Below are positions 1 to 7,089 of a stretch of DNA of 15,834 bases, piece after piece. This DNA is from Methylocystaceae bacterium (GTDB lineage Bacteria; Pseudomonadota; Alphaproteobacteria; Rhizobiales; Beijerinckiaceae). A model generated the notes under the pieces. That model ran no database searches. It was given only the letters and a program-made list of their open reading frames with translations, and was not told where the DNA came from. Within the stretch, counting starts at the first letter, position 1, and each line of letters starts with the position of its first letter. The position numbers and the translations under genes are program-made. Location of the stretch: positions 1,473-17,306 of the forward strand of contig PLZT01000665.1 in assembly GCA_003152255.1 (NCBI GenBank). Reading direction: 5' to 3'.

Positions 1-393
1 GTGTCGAAAGACCTGTTCTCCTGCTGCGTCGATCTCGGCTATCGGGCGCTGGACACCGCCGGCAACGCGCGCGAGACGCGCGACTGGGCGCGCGAGCGGA
101 ACATCAAGGGACCGCTGATCGTCGTCACCTCGAATTACCACATGCCGCGGGCGCTGACGGAACTGTCGGCGGCGATGCCCGGCGTCACGCTCTATCCGTT
201 CCCGGTGGTCAGCGAACATGTGAACGTCGCCGACTGGACCCGCGACAAGAGCGTGCTGAGATTGCTCGTCCGCGAATATCTCAAATATCTGCGCGCGCTC
301 GCGCGAACCAATTGGGAGCGCTTCGCTGGCGCCGACGCGGGCGGCGAGGACGAGGAGTCGTCGGCGGCGCCGCCGCGCGGGCGCTGGTCTTAA
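1..393 (+). CDS. YdcF/DUF218 family envelope protein, 3' part
   Basis: C-terminal part of a DUF218 (YdcF/SanA/ElyC-like) protein, a family linked to cell-envelope integrity and usually anchored in the inner membrane. The visible 130 residues carry the family's second half: an ALDTAGNARETRDWA segment (residues 17-31), where the family has a conserved N-x-x-E-T pattern, and VVTSNYHMPRAL (about 41-52), matching the usual V-T-S-x-x-H-M-x-R-A block. The last 25 residues are a low-complexity Glu/Ala/Pro/Arg tail. The family is normally 200 or more residues with an N-terminal membrane segment, so the gene almost certainly begins before the window and the GTG at position 1 is only an internal codon. 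The stop TAA lies one base before the stop of the convergent P1 peptidase gene. Family assignment is from motif recognition; the exact role is not known. Confidence 0.8.
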   Translation: MSKDLFSCCVDLGYRALDTAGNARETRDWARERNIKGPLIVVTSNYHMPRALTELSAAMPGVTLYPFPVVSEHVNVADWTRDKSVLRLLVREYLKYLRALARTNWERFAGADAGGEDEESSAAPPRGRWS

Positions 394-394
394 T

Positions 395-1417
395 TTACGG
401 CGGGGCCGGATTCCACCCGTCCGCGGAAAAAAGATCGCGCCAGGCCGGCAAGGCGCCGTCGCAAGGCAGCGAGGTCGCCTCGAAAATTGCCCGGGCGATG
501 GCCCGCGCCAGCGTATCGGCGGCAATCATCCCGATCTCCGCGAGGTCGCGCGGCTCCGGCTGGCGGGCGCTTCGCGCCGTCGAGGCCGCGAAGACGATGT
601 CGCCGTCGAGCGCGGCATGGCTCGGCCGAAGCGCATGGGCCATTCCGTCATGCGCCTGCACGGCGAGGCGCTTGGCCTGCGATTTGGTCAGCGGCGCGTC
701 GGTGGCGACGATGGCGATTGTCGTGTTCTCCAGACGGTCGGTTTGCAGCCGCATATCGAGGGCCGAACTCGGAGCGGGCGTCGGCCAGCCGAGGCCGCCG
801 AACTCGGCGCCGCGTTCGAACGGCGCGGCCCAGAAGTGCGGACCGTCGCCGATTGTCGCCTGCCCCAGGCTGTTGACCGCGACAATGGCCCCGACGCGAT
901 AACCATTGGATGTGACCGCGCTGGCGGAGCCCAGGCCGCCCTTCAGATTGGCCGTATTGGCGCCATGGCCCGCGCCGGCGACGCCAAGCCCGAACATGCG
1001 TCCGGCGTTGGTCGCGGCCTCGAAGCCCAACTCCCAATAGGGCGGCTTGCGTCCCCAGTTTTTGTCGCCGCCATTGAGCAGATCGAACAGGATCGCGCCC
1101 GGAACGATCGGCACGCGCGCGTCGCCGATCGCGAAGCCGCGCCCCTGCTCCCGCAGCGCCGCGAGAACGCCGCCCATCGCGTCGAGCCCAAAGGACGAGC
1201 CGCCCGAGAGCGCGAGCGCATCGATGCGCTCAACCGTCATCTCCGGCTCCAGCAAAGCCGTGTCGCGCACGCCCGGCGCGCCGCCGTGAATAGCGAGCGA
1301 GGCGACGGCGGGCTCGTCGAAAACGACGACCGTGACGCCCGAAGCCAGCCTGGCGTCCTCCGCATTGCCGACGGCGAGGCCGGGAACGTCGGTGATCAGA
1401 TTGAGGATGCCAGGCAT
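395..1417 (-). CDS. P1 family peptidase (S58, DmpA/NylC-like)
   Basis: 340-residue member of peptidase family S58 (L-aminopeptidase/D-esterase DmpA; nylon-oligomer hydrolase NylC). These are N-terminal nucleophile hydrolases made as one chain that cleaves itself into alpha and beta subunits. Diagnostic blocks are ITDVPGLAVGNAED (8-21), the Gly/Ser-rich ALSGGSSFGLDAMGGV (69-84), ANLKGGLGSAS (156-166) and GYRVGAIVAVNSLG (172-185). The Asn231-Thr232 step in LENTTIAIVATDA is the expected autocleavage site, with Thr232 as nucleophile, as at Asn-Thr in NylC rather than Gly-Ser in DmpA. There is no signal peptide, so it is probably cytoplasmic. The ATG is preceded by GAGGG about 8 bases upstream. 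It lies 41 bases after the serine hydrolase gene and is probably cotranscribed with it. Substrate is unknown: peptides, D-amino-acid esters or other amides are possible. Confidence 0.88.
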   Translation of the reverse strand: MPGILNLITDVPGLAVGNAEDARLASGVTVVVFDEPAVASLAIHGGAPGVRDTALLEPEMTVERIDALALSGGSSFGLDAMGGVLAALREQGRGFAIGDARVPIVPGAILFDLLNGGDKNWGRKPPYWELGFEAATNAGRMFGLGVAGAGHGANTANLKGGLGSASAVTSNGYRVGAIVAVNSLGQATIGDGPHFWAAPFERGAEFGGLGWPTPAPSSALDMRLQTDRLENTTIAIVATDAPLTKSQAKRLAVQAHDGMAHALRPSHAALDGDIVFAASTARSARQPEPRDLAEIGMIAADTLARAIARAIFEATSLPCDGALPAWRDLFSADGWNPAPP

Positions 1418-1458
1418 GCGTTAGCCCTCATGGTCGCGAAGCGGGTCGACGCGGATCG

Positions 1459-2643
1459 TTAAGTCGCTTTCGGCGCGTGGCGCCGGTAAAGCGCCTCGAT
1501 CGTCTCGTTGGTGGCGTCCTCGGCGACTTGTCCGGGAAAATTTGTCATCACGACAACGCCGAGATCGTGATCGGGATCGACGATGATTTTCGCCAGATTC
1601 ATGCTGTTGGAGCCATTATGGGTGAGCACCGGCCCGCTCGTCCAATCGAATTTCACCACGCCCCAGCCGAACGCATATTGACCCTCTTTCGGCGTCCCCG
1701 GCCTGGAGCTGGCCAGTTTGGCGACGGTGATCCTTGGACGATAAAGCGCCGCGAGCGTGTCCGGCTTCACCAGCGGGGGGCCGCGCTTGCCGCGTCCCGC
1801 GTTCCAGCCGGCCCAGGCGGCGAAATCGAGAACCGACATATGCGCGGAGCCGGCGGGACCGACCACCGGCGGCGCATCGGCGGCGGGGCCCCAGGGCATC
1901 GGCGTGATCACGCCCTTGTCGCTGACGTCATGGCCGACCGGCGCGTCGAGCTTGCCCGTGCTGGCCTGCGGGCCAAGGCCGGCCGACGCGAGCCCCAGCG
2001 GCGCGTAGATGCGCGTCGTGATCAGCTCTTCCCAGGAAATTCCGGCGACCTTTTCCAGCATCGCGCCGACGGTGATATAACCGAGATTGGCGTAATGGAA
2101 GGCCGCCCCTGGCGGCGTCGAGGGCGCATGGGATTTCCAGGCGGACAGCAAACGCAGGCGTAGCGCCGGCAAATTATAGTGAAACGCGTCCGGGCTGTAA
2201 TAGAGCTTGATGATAGCGTTCGTGTCGGACGGAATTCCGCTCGTATGCGACAGCAGCTGCTCCAGCGTGACCGCGGCAAGACGGCGGTTGAGGCCGGGAA
2301 GCTCCGCGCCGAGCACATCGCCAATGGTCGAGGTCCACTGTAGCTTGCCCTCGTCCACCATCATGCCGGCGAGCGTCGCGGTCATCGCCTTGGTGTCGGA
2401 GCCGAGGTGAAAGCGATCGCCGATCGTCACCTTCACGGCGCTTCCAAGCGCGCGCACGCCCACGGCGCCGGAGGCGACAATCTTCCCGTCCTTCACCACG
2501 GCGGCGGCCAGGGCCGGGAGACCATGCTTTGCGCGCGTCTGCTCGAGTTCGTCGTTCAAACCGGGAGCTTGCTCCAATGCGAAGGAGGGAGCGGGCGCGA
2601 AGGCGAGTAAAAATGAAGCGAGGCAGGACCGACGATGGATCAT
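1459..2643 (-). CDS. Secreted serine hydrolase, class C beta-lactamase fold
   Basis: 394-residue beta-lactamase-related serine hydrolase (Pfam Beta-lactamase; AmpC, EstB, D-aminopeptidase and NylB relatives). A signal peptide is visible: basic MIHRR, a hydrophobic stretch, and a likely cut after Ala near residue 22, so the enzyme should act in the periplasm or outside. The active-site set is present: SxxK at Ser82-Lys85 (GSDTK), Tyr184-Ala-Asn186 (HYANLGY) and a His342-Asn-Gly344 block replacing the KTG box. The LSHTSGIP segment (131-138) is typical of esterase/peptidase members. The HNG in place of KTG argues against a true cephalosporinase. It is the first gene of a minus-strand pair with the P1 peptidase, and a promoter-like sequence lies about 60-90 bases upstream. 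A GGGA sits about 7 bases before the ATG. Fold and mechanism are secure; substrate is not. Confidence 0.87.
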   Translation of the reverse strand: MIHRRSCLASFLLAFAPAPSFALEQAPGLNDELEQTRAKHGLPALAAAVVKDGKIVASGAVGVRALGSAVKVTIGDRFHLGSDTKAMTATLAGMMVDEGKLQWTSTIGDVLGAELPGLNRRLAAVTLEQLLSHTSGIPSDTNAIIKLYYSPDAFHYNLPALRLRLLSAWKSHAPSTPPGAAFHYANLGYITVGAMLEKVAGISWEELITTRIYAPLGLASAGLGPQASTGKLDAPVGHDVSDKGVITPMPWGPAADAPPVVGPAGSAHMSVLDFAAWAGWNAGRGKRGPPLVKPDTLAALYRPRITVAKLASSRPGTPKEGQYAFGWGVVKFDWTSGPVLTHNGSNSMNLAKIIVDPDHDLGVVVMTNFPGQVAEDATNETIEALYRRHAPKAT

Positions 2644-2701
2644 CTGGCGTTCCCAATCTGAAACAGCGACGAAAAATCTTGATGGCGAGGCCGGCGCGGG
2701 A

Positions 2702-2731
2702 ACTATGACGGCGCGACGCGCGAAGAGTCAA
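2702..2731 (-). promoter_or_regulatory. Candidate sigma-70-type promoter for the serine hydrolase unit
   Basis: Read on the minus strand, TTGACT (2731-2726) is followed after 18 bases by CATAGT (2707-2702), a 5/6 and a 4/6 match to the -35 and -10 consensus. Transcription would start near 2694, leaving a leader of about 50 bases before the ATG at 2643. Found by eye only. The rest of the 213-base divergent gap (2644-2856) shows no convincing operator or plus-strand promoter. Confidence 0.35.
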
Positions 2732-2856
2732 CGCACCCCGCTTGAGTTGAAGCCGCACGCGGGAATCACGATCCGCCAAGGGCGGCGCGCGTCATTCCAT
2801 TTTCGCGGCGACGGGTTAGACTGACGCGGTTTTTACAAAGCATAAGGGAAAGTCCG

Positions 2857-4044
2857 ATGAAGCCTCCGATGAAACGCATTATCGTTTGCTGCGACGGCAC
2901 CTGGAACGACGCCGACACGCAAACCGCCGCGACCAATGTCGCGCTGATGGCCCGGTCGATCCATGCCTATCAGGACACGGGCGGCGTCCTGCAAGTCGCG
3001 CTCTATCTTCGCGGCGTCGGCACGACGGGACTGCATTTCGAGACCGTATTCGACGGGGCGACCGGCCACGGCATCGCCGACAACATCCTTGCCGCCTATA
3101 TGTTCCTCGCGCAAAACTATTATCCCGGCGACGAGATCTTTCTGTTCGGCTTTTCGCGCGGGGCCTATACGGCGCGCAGCCTCGCCGGATTCATCGCGGC
3201 CTGCGGCGTGCTGAAGCGCCAGAAGCTCGGCGATCTGGTTCGGGCCTGGCAATACTACCGCGGTCCCGGCCCTCATTCGCCGCAAGACTTCGTACGGTTG
3301 AACCATTCCGATAGCCATGTCGACGCCACGATCAAATTCCTGGGCGTCTGGGACACGGTGGGCGCGCTCGGGATTCCCGGGTCGCTGTTCGCGAAGCTCG
3401 ACAGGCAGCAGTACGGCTTTCTCAACACCGGTCCTTGCTCCGTGGTGAAGCACGGCTGTCACGCCATGGCGATCGAGGAGCATCGGGCGGAGTTCACGCC
3501 GACGCCGTGGACGGGGACGGCGCCGGCGGGCGTTCGCATCGAGCAAGTGTGGTTCGCCGGCGCGCATTCCGATGTCGGCGGTGGCTACGCCACGCGCTCC
3601 TTGGCCGACATTCCACTGGTTTGGATGGCGAAAAAAGCCGGGGAAGAAGGGCTGGCGCTCGACTGGTCCTGCCTGCCCGATCCGAACAACCTCGATCCCC
3701 TCGCGCCAAATCACGACTCGCGCACCCTCGTCTTCGCGGCGGACCGCATAAGGCCGACATGGCGTGTGATCCGGGCGCAATTCGGCGGCGGCGCGTTCGA
3801 CGAGTCGCTGCTCGATCACTTGCGCGATCACGTCTACGCGCCGGTCGACGAGCACGGAAAGCCGCTCGCCGCCATCAACGAGTCGATCCACGCGAGCGTC
3901 ATCCAGCGCTACGGAAAAGCGGCGCTCGCCTGCGCGGACGACGCGACCGGGGACAGCAGGCAAGAAGACTGGCGGCCCAAAAATCTGACGCCATTCTTCG
4001 ACGGCAATGGAGCCTTGAAGCCGGGAATCCCGGTTTCGGCCTGA
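2857..4044 (+). CDS. DUF2235 alpha/beta hydrolase (T6SS phospholipase effector-like)
   Basis: 395-residue DUF2235 protein, an alpha/beta-hydrolase family that includes the Tle1-type phospholipase effectors of type VI secretion and many standalone housekeeping members. It opens with the hallmark IIVCCDGTWND (8-18), carries the nucleophile elbow GFSRGAYTARS (98-108, Ser100), an FLGVWDTVGALG block (151-162, Asp156), the GAHSDVGGGY signature (225-234) and IHASVIQRYG (334-343, His335 as the likely catalytic His). A signal peptide and the PAAR, VgrG or immunity neighbours of an effector are all absent, so a cytoplasmic lipid or ester hydrolase is more likely than a toxin. AAGGGA 7 bases upstream supports the first ATG over the one at codon 5. 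The next gene, 81 bases on, encodes an acyltransferase, which hints at a lipid role. Substrate is not determinable from sequence. Confidence 0.88.
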   Translation: MKPPMKRIIVCCDGTWNDADTQTAATNVALMARSIHAYQDTGGVLQVALYLRGVGTTGLHFETVFDGATGHGIADNILAAYMFLAQNYYPGDEIFLFGFSRGAYTARSLAGFIAACGVLKRQKLGDLVRAWQYYRGPGPHSPQDFVRLNHSDSHVDATIKFLGVWDTVGALGIPGSLFAKLDRQQYGFLNTGPCSVVKHGCHAMAIEEHRAEFTPTPWTGTAPAGVRIEQVWFAGAHSDVGGGYATRSLADIPLVWMAKKAGEEGLALDWSCLPDPNNLDPLAPNHDSRTLVFAADRIRPTWRVIRAQFGGGAFDESLLDHLRDHVYAPVDEHGKPLAAINESIHASVIQRYGKAALACADDATGDSRQEDWRPKNLTPFFDGNGALKPGIPVSA

Positions 4045-4125
4045 TGGCTCAAGGCGCCACCGCTTGTTATCGCCCGGTCCGGCGCCGTAAAAGGCGTCTC
4101 CCCCTCGACAAAACGAGCCCGCCTC

Positions 4126-4923
4126 ATGCTCTTCCTGCGCTCCCTGGTGTTTCAGATCGTCTATTACGTCAATCTGGCCTTTTGGATGACTCTCTGGCTG
4201 CCGGCGCTGGTGCTGCCTCGGCAGGCGACGCTGGAGCTGGGGCGCCAATGGGGCCGCACCTCCTTGTGGTGGCTCGAGGTCATCTGCGGCGTCCGCCACG
4301 AGTTTCGCGGGCTGGAGAATATTCCAAAAGGCGCGGTCATCGTCGCCTGCAAGCATCAGTCGGTGTGGGAGACCTTCACCCTGCCGCTGCTGTTTTCGGA
4401 CTTCTTCTTCATCCTCAAGCGCGAACTGATCTACATCCCGTTCTTTGGCTGGTATCTTCTGTCGGCCGAGCAGGTCGCGGTGGACCGCGCCAAGGGCGGC
4501 AAGCTCATGCCGCGCCTCAACGCCGAGGTGACCGCCAAATTCGCGCAGGGACGGCAGTTCTTCATTTTTCCGGAGGGCACGCGCCGCCCGGCCGGCGCGC
4601 CGCCCGAATATAAATTCGGCGTCGCGCTGTTCTATGCGGCGACCGGGGCGAAGGTCGTGCCGGTCGCGCTGAATTCCGGCCTGTTCTGGGCGCGGCGCGC
4701 CTTTCTGATTCGGCCGGGCACCGTCGTGCTGGAATTTCTGCCGGCGATCGAGCCCGGCATGGACACGCGCGACTTCTTCACAACTTTGCAGCAACGCATG
4801 GAGGCCGCGACCGACCGGCTTATCGACGAAGCCGTCGCCAAAGATCCCTCGCTCGCGCCGATCGTCGAAGCGAATCGCAAGCTGCCGCCGAAGTCCAAGA
4901 CGAAGGAGCCGCTAAAATCGTGA
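4126..4923 (+). CDS. plsC: 1-acyl-sn-glycerol-3-phosphate acyltransferase
   Basis: 265-residue PlsC-type lysophosphatidate acyltransferase of the inner membrane, which makes phosphatidate by adding the second acyl chain. An N-terminal hydrophobic segment (about 6-30) precedes the catalytic block KHQSVWETF (76-84): His77 with Glu82, an H-X4-E form of the usual H-X4-D, a variant I associate with alphaproteobacterial PlsC. The second motif FPEGTRRP is at 148-155, and the region around 115-125 (EQVAVDRAKGG) fits the third substrate-binding block. The length is normal. The start has no strong ribosome-binding site. Its last 12 bases overlap the end of the convergent thpR gene. The gene is possibly cotranscribed with the DUF2235 hydrolase upstream, since no terminator is obvious in the 81-base gap. 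Confidence 0.92.
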   Translation: MLFLRSLVFQIVYYVNLAFWMTLWLPALVLPRQATLELGRQWGRTSLWWLEVICGVRHEFRGLENIPKGAVIVACKHQSVWETFTLPLLFSDFFFILKRELIYIPFFGWYLLSAEQVAVDRAKGGKLMPRLNAEVTAKFAQGRQFFIFPEGTRRPAGAPPEYKFGVALFYAATGAKVVPVALNSGLFWARRAFLIRPGTVVLEFLPAIEPGMDTRDFFTTLQQRMEAATDRLIDEAVAKDPSLAPIVEANRKLPPKSKTKEPLKS

Positions 4924-5484
4924 GCCGCTCGCGCGCGCCATCAACTCAACGCGCGCCAGCGGATATTCCGCCTCGATGATATAGGGTCCGCCGCCCACCG
5001 AATCGCGCGAGGAATAAAGCACGAAGCGCGTCGCCTCGAATTTCAGCGACGGGAAATAGCCGCGCGCGCCGAGATAGGCGGCGACCGCCGAAGGCGCCGC
5101 GCCGCGCAGCCGCGCCAGCGTCACATGCGGCGTATATTTGCGCGGCTCCGGCGGCGCGCCAAGGCGGCGCAGCAGCCGCTCCTGCTCGGCCTGCAGCTCC
5201 ATCAGCGCCGGCTCCGGCCGCGCCCGAACGACGATGGCGCGCGGCTTGTCGCCGCCAAAGGAGGTGAGTTCGTCGAGCGCGACCGTGAACGGCGGGCGGC
5301 GAATGGCGTAGAGCGCATGAGCCACGTCCTGGGCGACGCGCTCGTCCACGTCGCCGATGAAGCGCAAGGTGATGTGGTAGTATTCGGCGTCGATCCAGCG
5401 CGCGCCATTGAGGCCGCCGCGCAAGCGAGCGAGGCTCTGCGCCACGGAAGAAGGAATTTCGAGGGCCGTGAACAATCTGGGCAT
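4912..5484 (-). CDS. thpR: RNA 2',3'-cyclic phosphodiesterase
   Basis: 2H-phosphoesterase (ThpR/LigT) that hydrolyses RNA 2',3'-cyclic phosphates to 2'-phosphates and was first described as a 2'-5' tRNA ligase. Both H-x-T-x motifs are present: YHITLRF in the first half and PHVTLARL in the second. The N-terminus MPRLFTALEIP matches the family start. An ATG four codons earlier (5496) exists, but GGAGGAG at 5494-5488 sits 4-5 bases before the ATG at 5484 and is the natural ribosome-binding site for it, so I use 5484 (190 residues). It lies 26 bases downstream of the GDSL esterase gene on the same strand and is probably cotranscribed. Its stop codon lies inside the 3' end of plsC. The cytoplasmic role is presumably RNA repair or turnover, but the physiological substrate in bacteria is unclear. 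Confidence 0.9.
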   Translation of the reverse strand: MPRLFTALEIPSSVAQSLARLRGGLNGARWIDAEYYHITLRFIGDVDERVAQDVAHALYAIRRPPFTVALDELTSFGGDKPRAIVVRARPEPALMELQAEQERLLRRLGAPPEPRKYTPHVTLARLRGAAPSAVAAYLGARGYFPSLKFEATRFVLYSSRDSVGGGPYIIEAEYPLARVELMARASGSRF

Positions 5485-5510
5485 GTGCTCCTCCATTCCG
5501 TGAGCCCGCG

Positions 5511-6320
5511 CTAATGCGGGGCTTGCCGCTCCCGCGCGTTTTTGAGACGCGCCAGACTTTGTTCCACGAGGGGCGCGATTCCGCTCGCGATGCGCGCGGC
5601 GCCATCGGCGTTGGGATGCAGCCCGTCGGGCAGAACGAGCGCCTTGTCGCCGGCGACTCCACTCAGGAAAAACGGATAAAGCGGCAGGCCGCGCCGCGCC
5701 GCGAGATCGGGAAACACCGCGTCGAACCGCGCTTTGTAGTCCGGCCCGAAATTGCCGCTCGCGACCATGCCCGCGAGCAGGATGGCGACTTTGCGGGCCT
5801 CTATTTCCGTGACGATCTTGTCGAGGTTGGCGCTCGTGACCTTCGGGTCGACGCCGCGCAGCATGTCGTTGGCGCCAAGCTCCAGAATCACGAGATCGGC
5901 GCCTTCGCCGAGCGCGAAATCCGCGCGAGCGAGCCCGGCCGCCGTCGTCTCGCCGGAGACTCCGGCGTTGACGACCGTGGCGTCGAATCCATCCGCGCGC
6001 AGCCGCCGCTCCAGTTGCGCGGGAAAAGCGGCGTCAGCCGGCAGCATGAAGCCCGCCGTGAGACTGTCGCCAAAGGCGAGGACGCGCAACGGTTCGGCGC
6101 GGGCGGGGACGGGAACGATACAGCCGAGGAGCAATGCGAGTAGCGAAGCGCCGCGCGCCACCCTCCCCTTGAGGGGGAGGGTCGAACTGCGAAGCAGTTC
6201 GTGGTGGGGTGGAGCAAAGCCCCAAGACCGCGGGCGCACCCCACCCCGCGCTTTCAGCGCGACCCTCTCCCTCAAGGGGAGGGTGAGGGGGGCCGCAAAC
6301 ATTGAGCGAAACCGCGACAT
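5511..6320 (-). CDS. tesA: GDSL arylesterase / lysophospholipase, TesA type, with repeat in its leader
   Basis: SGNH hydrolase of the TesA/arylesterase group, normally periplasmic, hydrolysing short acyl esters, thioesters or lysophospholipids. Counting from the ATG at 6320 (269 residues), block I VLAFGDSLTAG is at 80-90 (Ser86), block II NAGVSGETT at 118-126 (Gly120), block III LGANDML at 148-154 (Asn151) and block V DGLHPNADG at 232-240 (Asp232, His235). The export signal is ASLLALLLGCIVPVPARA (58-75). The oddity is residues 13-54: they are encoded by a palindromic dispersed repeat, so the hydrophobic core sits far from any N-terminal Met. Alternative starts are GTG at 6161 (formed at the repeat edge, no proper spacing to GGGGAGG) or an internal TTG; the open frame also runs back to 6443 without a plausible start. 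The divergent ybbA-ybbP neighbours support the TesA assignment. The enzyme is secure, the start is not. Confidence 0.85.
   Translation of the reverse strand: MSRFRSMFAAPLTLPLRERVALKARGGVRPRSWGFAPPHHELLRSSTLPLKGRVARGASLLALLLGCIVPVPARAEPLRVLAFGDSLTAGFMLPADAAFPAQLERRLRADGFDATVVNAGVSGETTAAGLARADFALGEGADLVILELGANDMLRGVDPKVTSANLDKIVTEIEARKVAILLAGMVASGNFGPDYKARFDAVFPDLAARRGLPLYPFFLSGVAGDKALVLPDGLHPNADGAARIASGIAPLVEQSLARLKNARERQAPH
6160..6284. repeat. Dispersed palindromic repeat with 23-base inverted ends
   Basis: An element of about 125 bases built of nested inverted repeats. The ends, 6160-6182 and 6262-6284, are 23-base inverted repeats of each other with one mismatch. The left end is itself a hairpin: nine-base arms 6160-6168 and 6174-6182. 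Inside are a hairpin with eight-base arms (6183-6190 / 6194-6201), one with six-base arms (6247-6252 / 6256-6261), and complementary G/T- and C/A-rich tracts (about 6202-6210 and 6238-6247). It carries no gene of its own and is open in the esterase frame. It resembles short CCCTCCCC-TTGAGGGG repeats I recall from many Hyphomicrobiales genomes; that is memory, not a search. No second copy is seen in this window. It could fold into a multi-hairpin RNA or be a MITE/BIME-like element. Confidence 0.8.
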
Positions 6321-6323
6321 TAC

Positions 6324-6352
6324 TTGGAACCGCGCCAATAACGCGCGATAAG
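6324..6352 (+). promoter_or_regulatory. Candidate promoter for the ybbA-ybbP transporter genes
   Basis: TTGGAA (6324-6329), a 17-base spacer, then GATAAG (6347-6352): four of six matches in each hexamer with ideal spacing. A start near 6359 would give a leader of about 45 bases to the GTG at 6403, containing the hairpin at 6369-6382. The site lies directly upstream of the divergent esterase ATG at 6320, so the two transcription units would share a crowded control region. By eye only. Confidence 0.35.
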
Positions 6353-6368
6353 GGCGCTCGAACGGCGT

Positions 6369-6386
6369 CGCCCCTCGGGGCGTTTT
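6369..6386 (+). terminator. Hairpin plus T-run in the ybbA leader
   Basis: CGCCC / GGGCG arms (6369-6373 and 6378-6382) with a CTCG loop are followed directly by TTTT (6383-6386). The shape is that of a weak intrinsic terminator or attenuator, but the stem is only five pairs. It overlaps the possible TTG start of the ATPase at 6385, which makes the GTG at 6403 the likelier start. It could also serve as an upstream boundary for readthrough. Confidence 0.25.
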
Positions 6387-6402
6387 GGACGAGGCCCTTT
6401 CC

Positions 6403-7080
6403 GTGTCGCAGCCCGTAATCGAACTCATCGGTATCGACCTCACGCTCGGCGCCGGCCCGGCGCGGGTTCATGTTCTCAAAAATTTGTCCCTAAACATAGC
6501 GCGCGGTGAGACGATCGGCCTCATTGGCCCCTCCGGCTCGGGGAAATCCACACTTTTGATGACTCTCGCCGGTCTGGAGCGGCCCGACGCCGGCTCCGCC
6601 CGCGTCGACGGGCGCGATCTGACAAAGCTCGACGAGGATTCGCTGGCGCGTTTTCGTGGCGAGAATATAGGCATCGTGTTCCAGTCCTTCCAGCTCATCC
6701 CGACCATGACCGCGCTCGAAAATGTCGCGGCGCCGCTTGAACTCGCCGGCCGCCGCGACGCTTTTTCGCGCGCCGCCGAGGAGTTGGCGGCGGTGGGTCT
6801 TGGCGAGCGCCTGTCGCATTATCCACGCCAACTTTCCGGCGGCGAGCAGCAGCGCGTCGCGCTGGCGCGGGCGCTCGCTCCCGATCCACTGATTCTGGCG
6901 GCGGACGAGCCCACTGGCAATCTTGATTCGGACACGGGCGCCGGCATCATCGACCTCATCTTCGAGCAAAAGAACCGGCGCGGCTCGACGCTGGTGTTGG
7001 TGACGCATGACGCCAGCCTCGCGGCGCGCTGCGACCGCGTGGTGCGCCTGCGCTCCGGCCGAATCGATACGCAAGGCTAG
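6403..7080 (+). CDS. ybbA: ABC transporter ATP-binding protein, YbbA/LolD-like
   Basis: Cytoplasmic ATPase of a MacB/LolD-class ABC system. From the GTG at 6403 (225 residues) the Walker A is GPSGSGKST (42-50), Q-loop Gln94 (IVFQSF), signature LSGGEQQR (144-151), Walker B LILAADEP (163-170) followed by TGNLD, and the switch His202 (VTHD). The TGNLD form is typical of the lipoprotein-release/MacB class. GTG at 6403 has GAGG 9 bases upstream and begins the homologous SQPVIEL stretch; a TTG at 6385 is the alternative and would overlap a hairpin. The paired permease gene starts 9 bases after the stop. In E. coli ybbA-ybbP is divergent from tesA, exactly as here. The transported substrate is not established; a role in moving lipids or proteins through the envelope is inferred from class membership. 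Confidence 0.9.
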   Translation: MSQPVIELIGIDLTLGAGPARVHVLKNLSLNIARGETIGLIGPSGSGKSTLLMTLAGLERPDAGSARVDGRDLTKLDEDSLARFRGENIGIVFQSFQLIPTMTALENVAAPLELAGRRDAFSRAAEELAAVGLGERLSHYPRQLSGGEQQRVALARALAPDPLILAADEPTGNLDSDTGAGIIDLIFEQKNRRGSTLVLVTHDASLAARCDRVVRLRSGRIDTQG

Positions 7081-7089
7081 GAACAGCAT

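Noticed and set aside
617..1462. 281-codon plus-strand frame antisense to the P1 peptidase
   Set aside because: Opposite-strand shadow of a gene with clear S58 motifs; no domain in its own translation.
1459..2643. True class C beta-lactamase (AmpC)
   Set aside because: The KTG box is replaced by HNG and the LSHTSGIP segment is typical of esterase/peptidase relatives.
2857..4044. DUF2235 protein as a type VI secretion toxin
   Set aside because: No VgrG, PAAR, Hcp, adaptor or immunity gene in the window; standalone DUF2235 genes are common.
2833..4794. 653-codon open frame on the minus strand across the DUF2235 and plsC genes
   Set aside because: It is an antisense shadow of two well-supported genes in high-GC DNA; its translation is Arg/Gly/Glu/Asp-rich with no recognisable domain.
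6321..6443. Longer esterase start at 6443
   Set aside because: It would overlap the ybbA start, adds residues with no signal-peptide or family character, and has no better ribosome-binding site.
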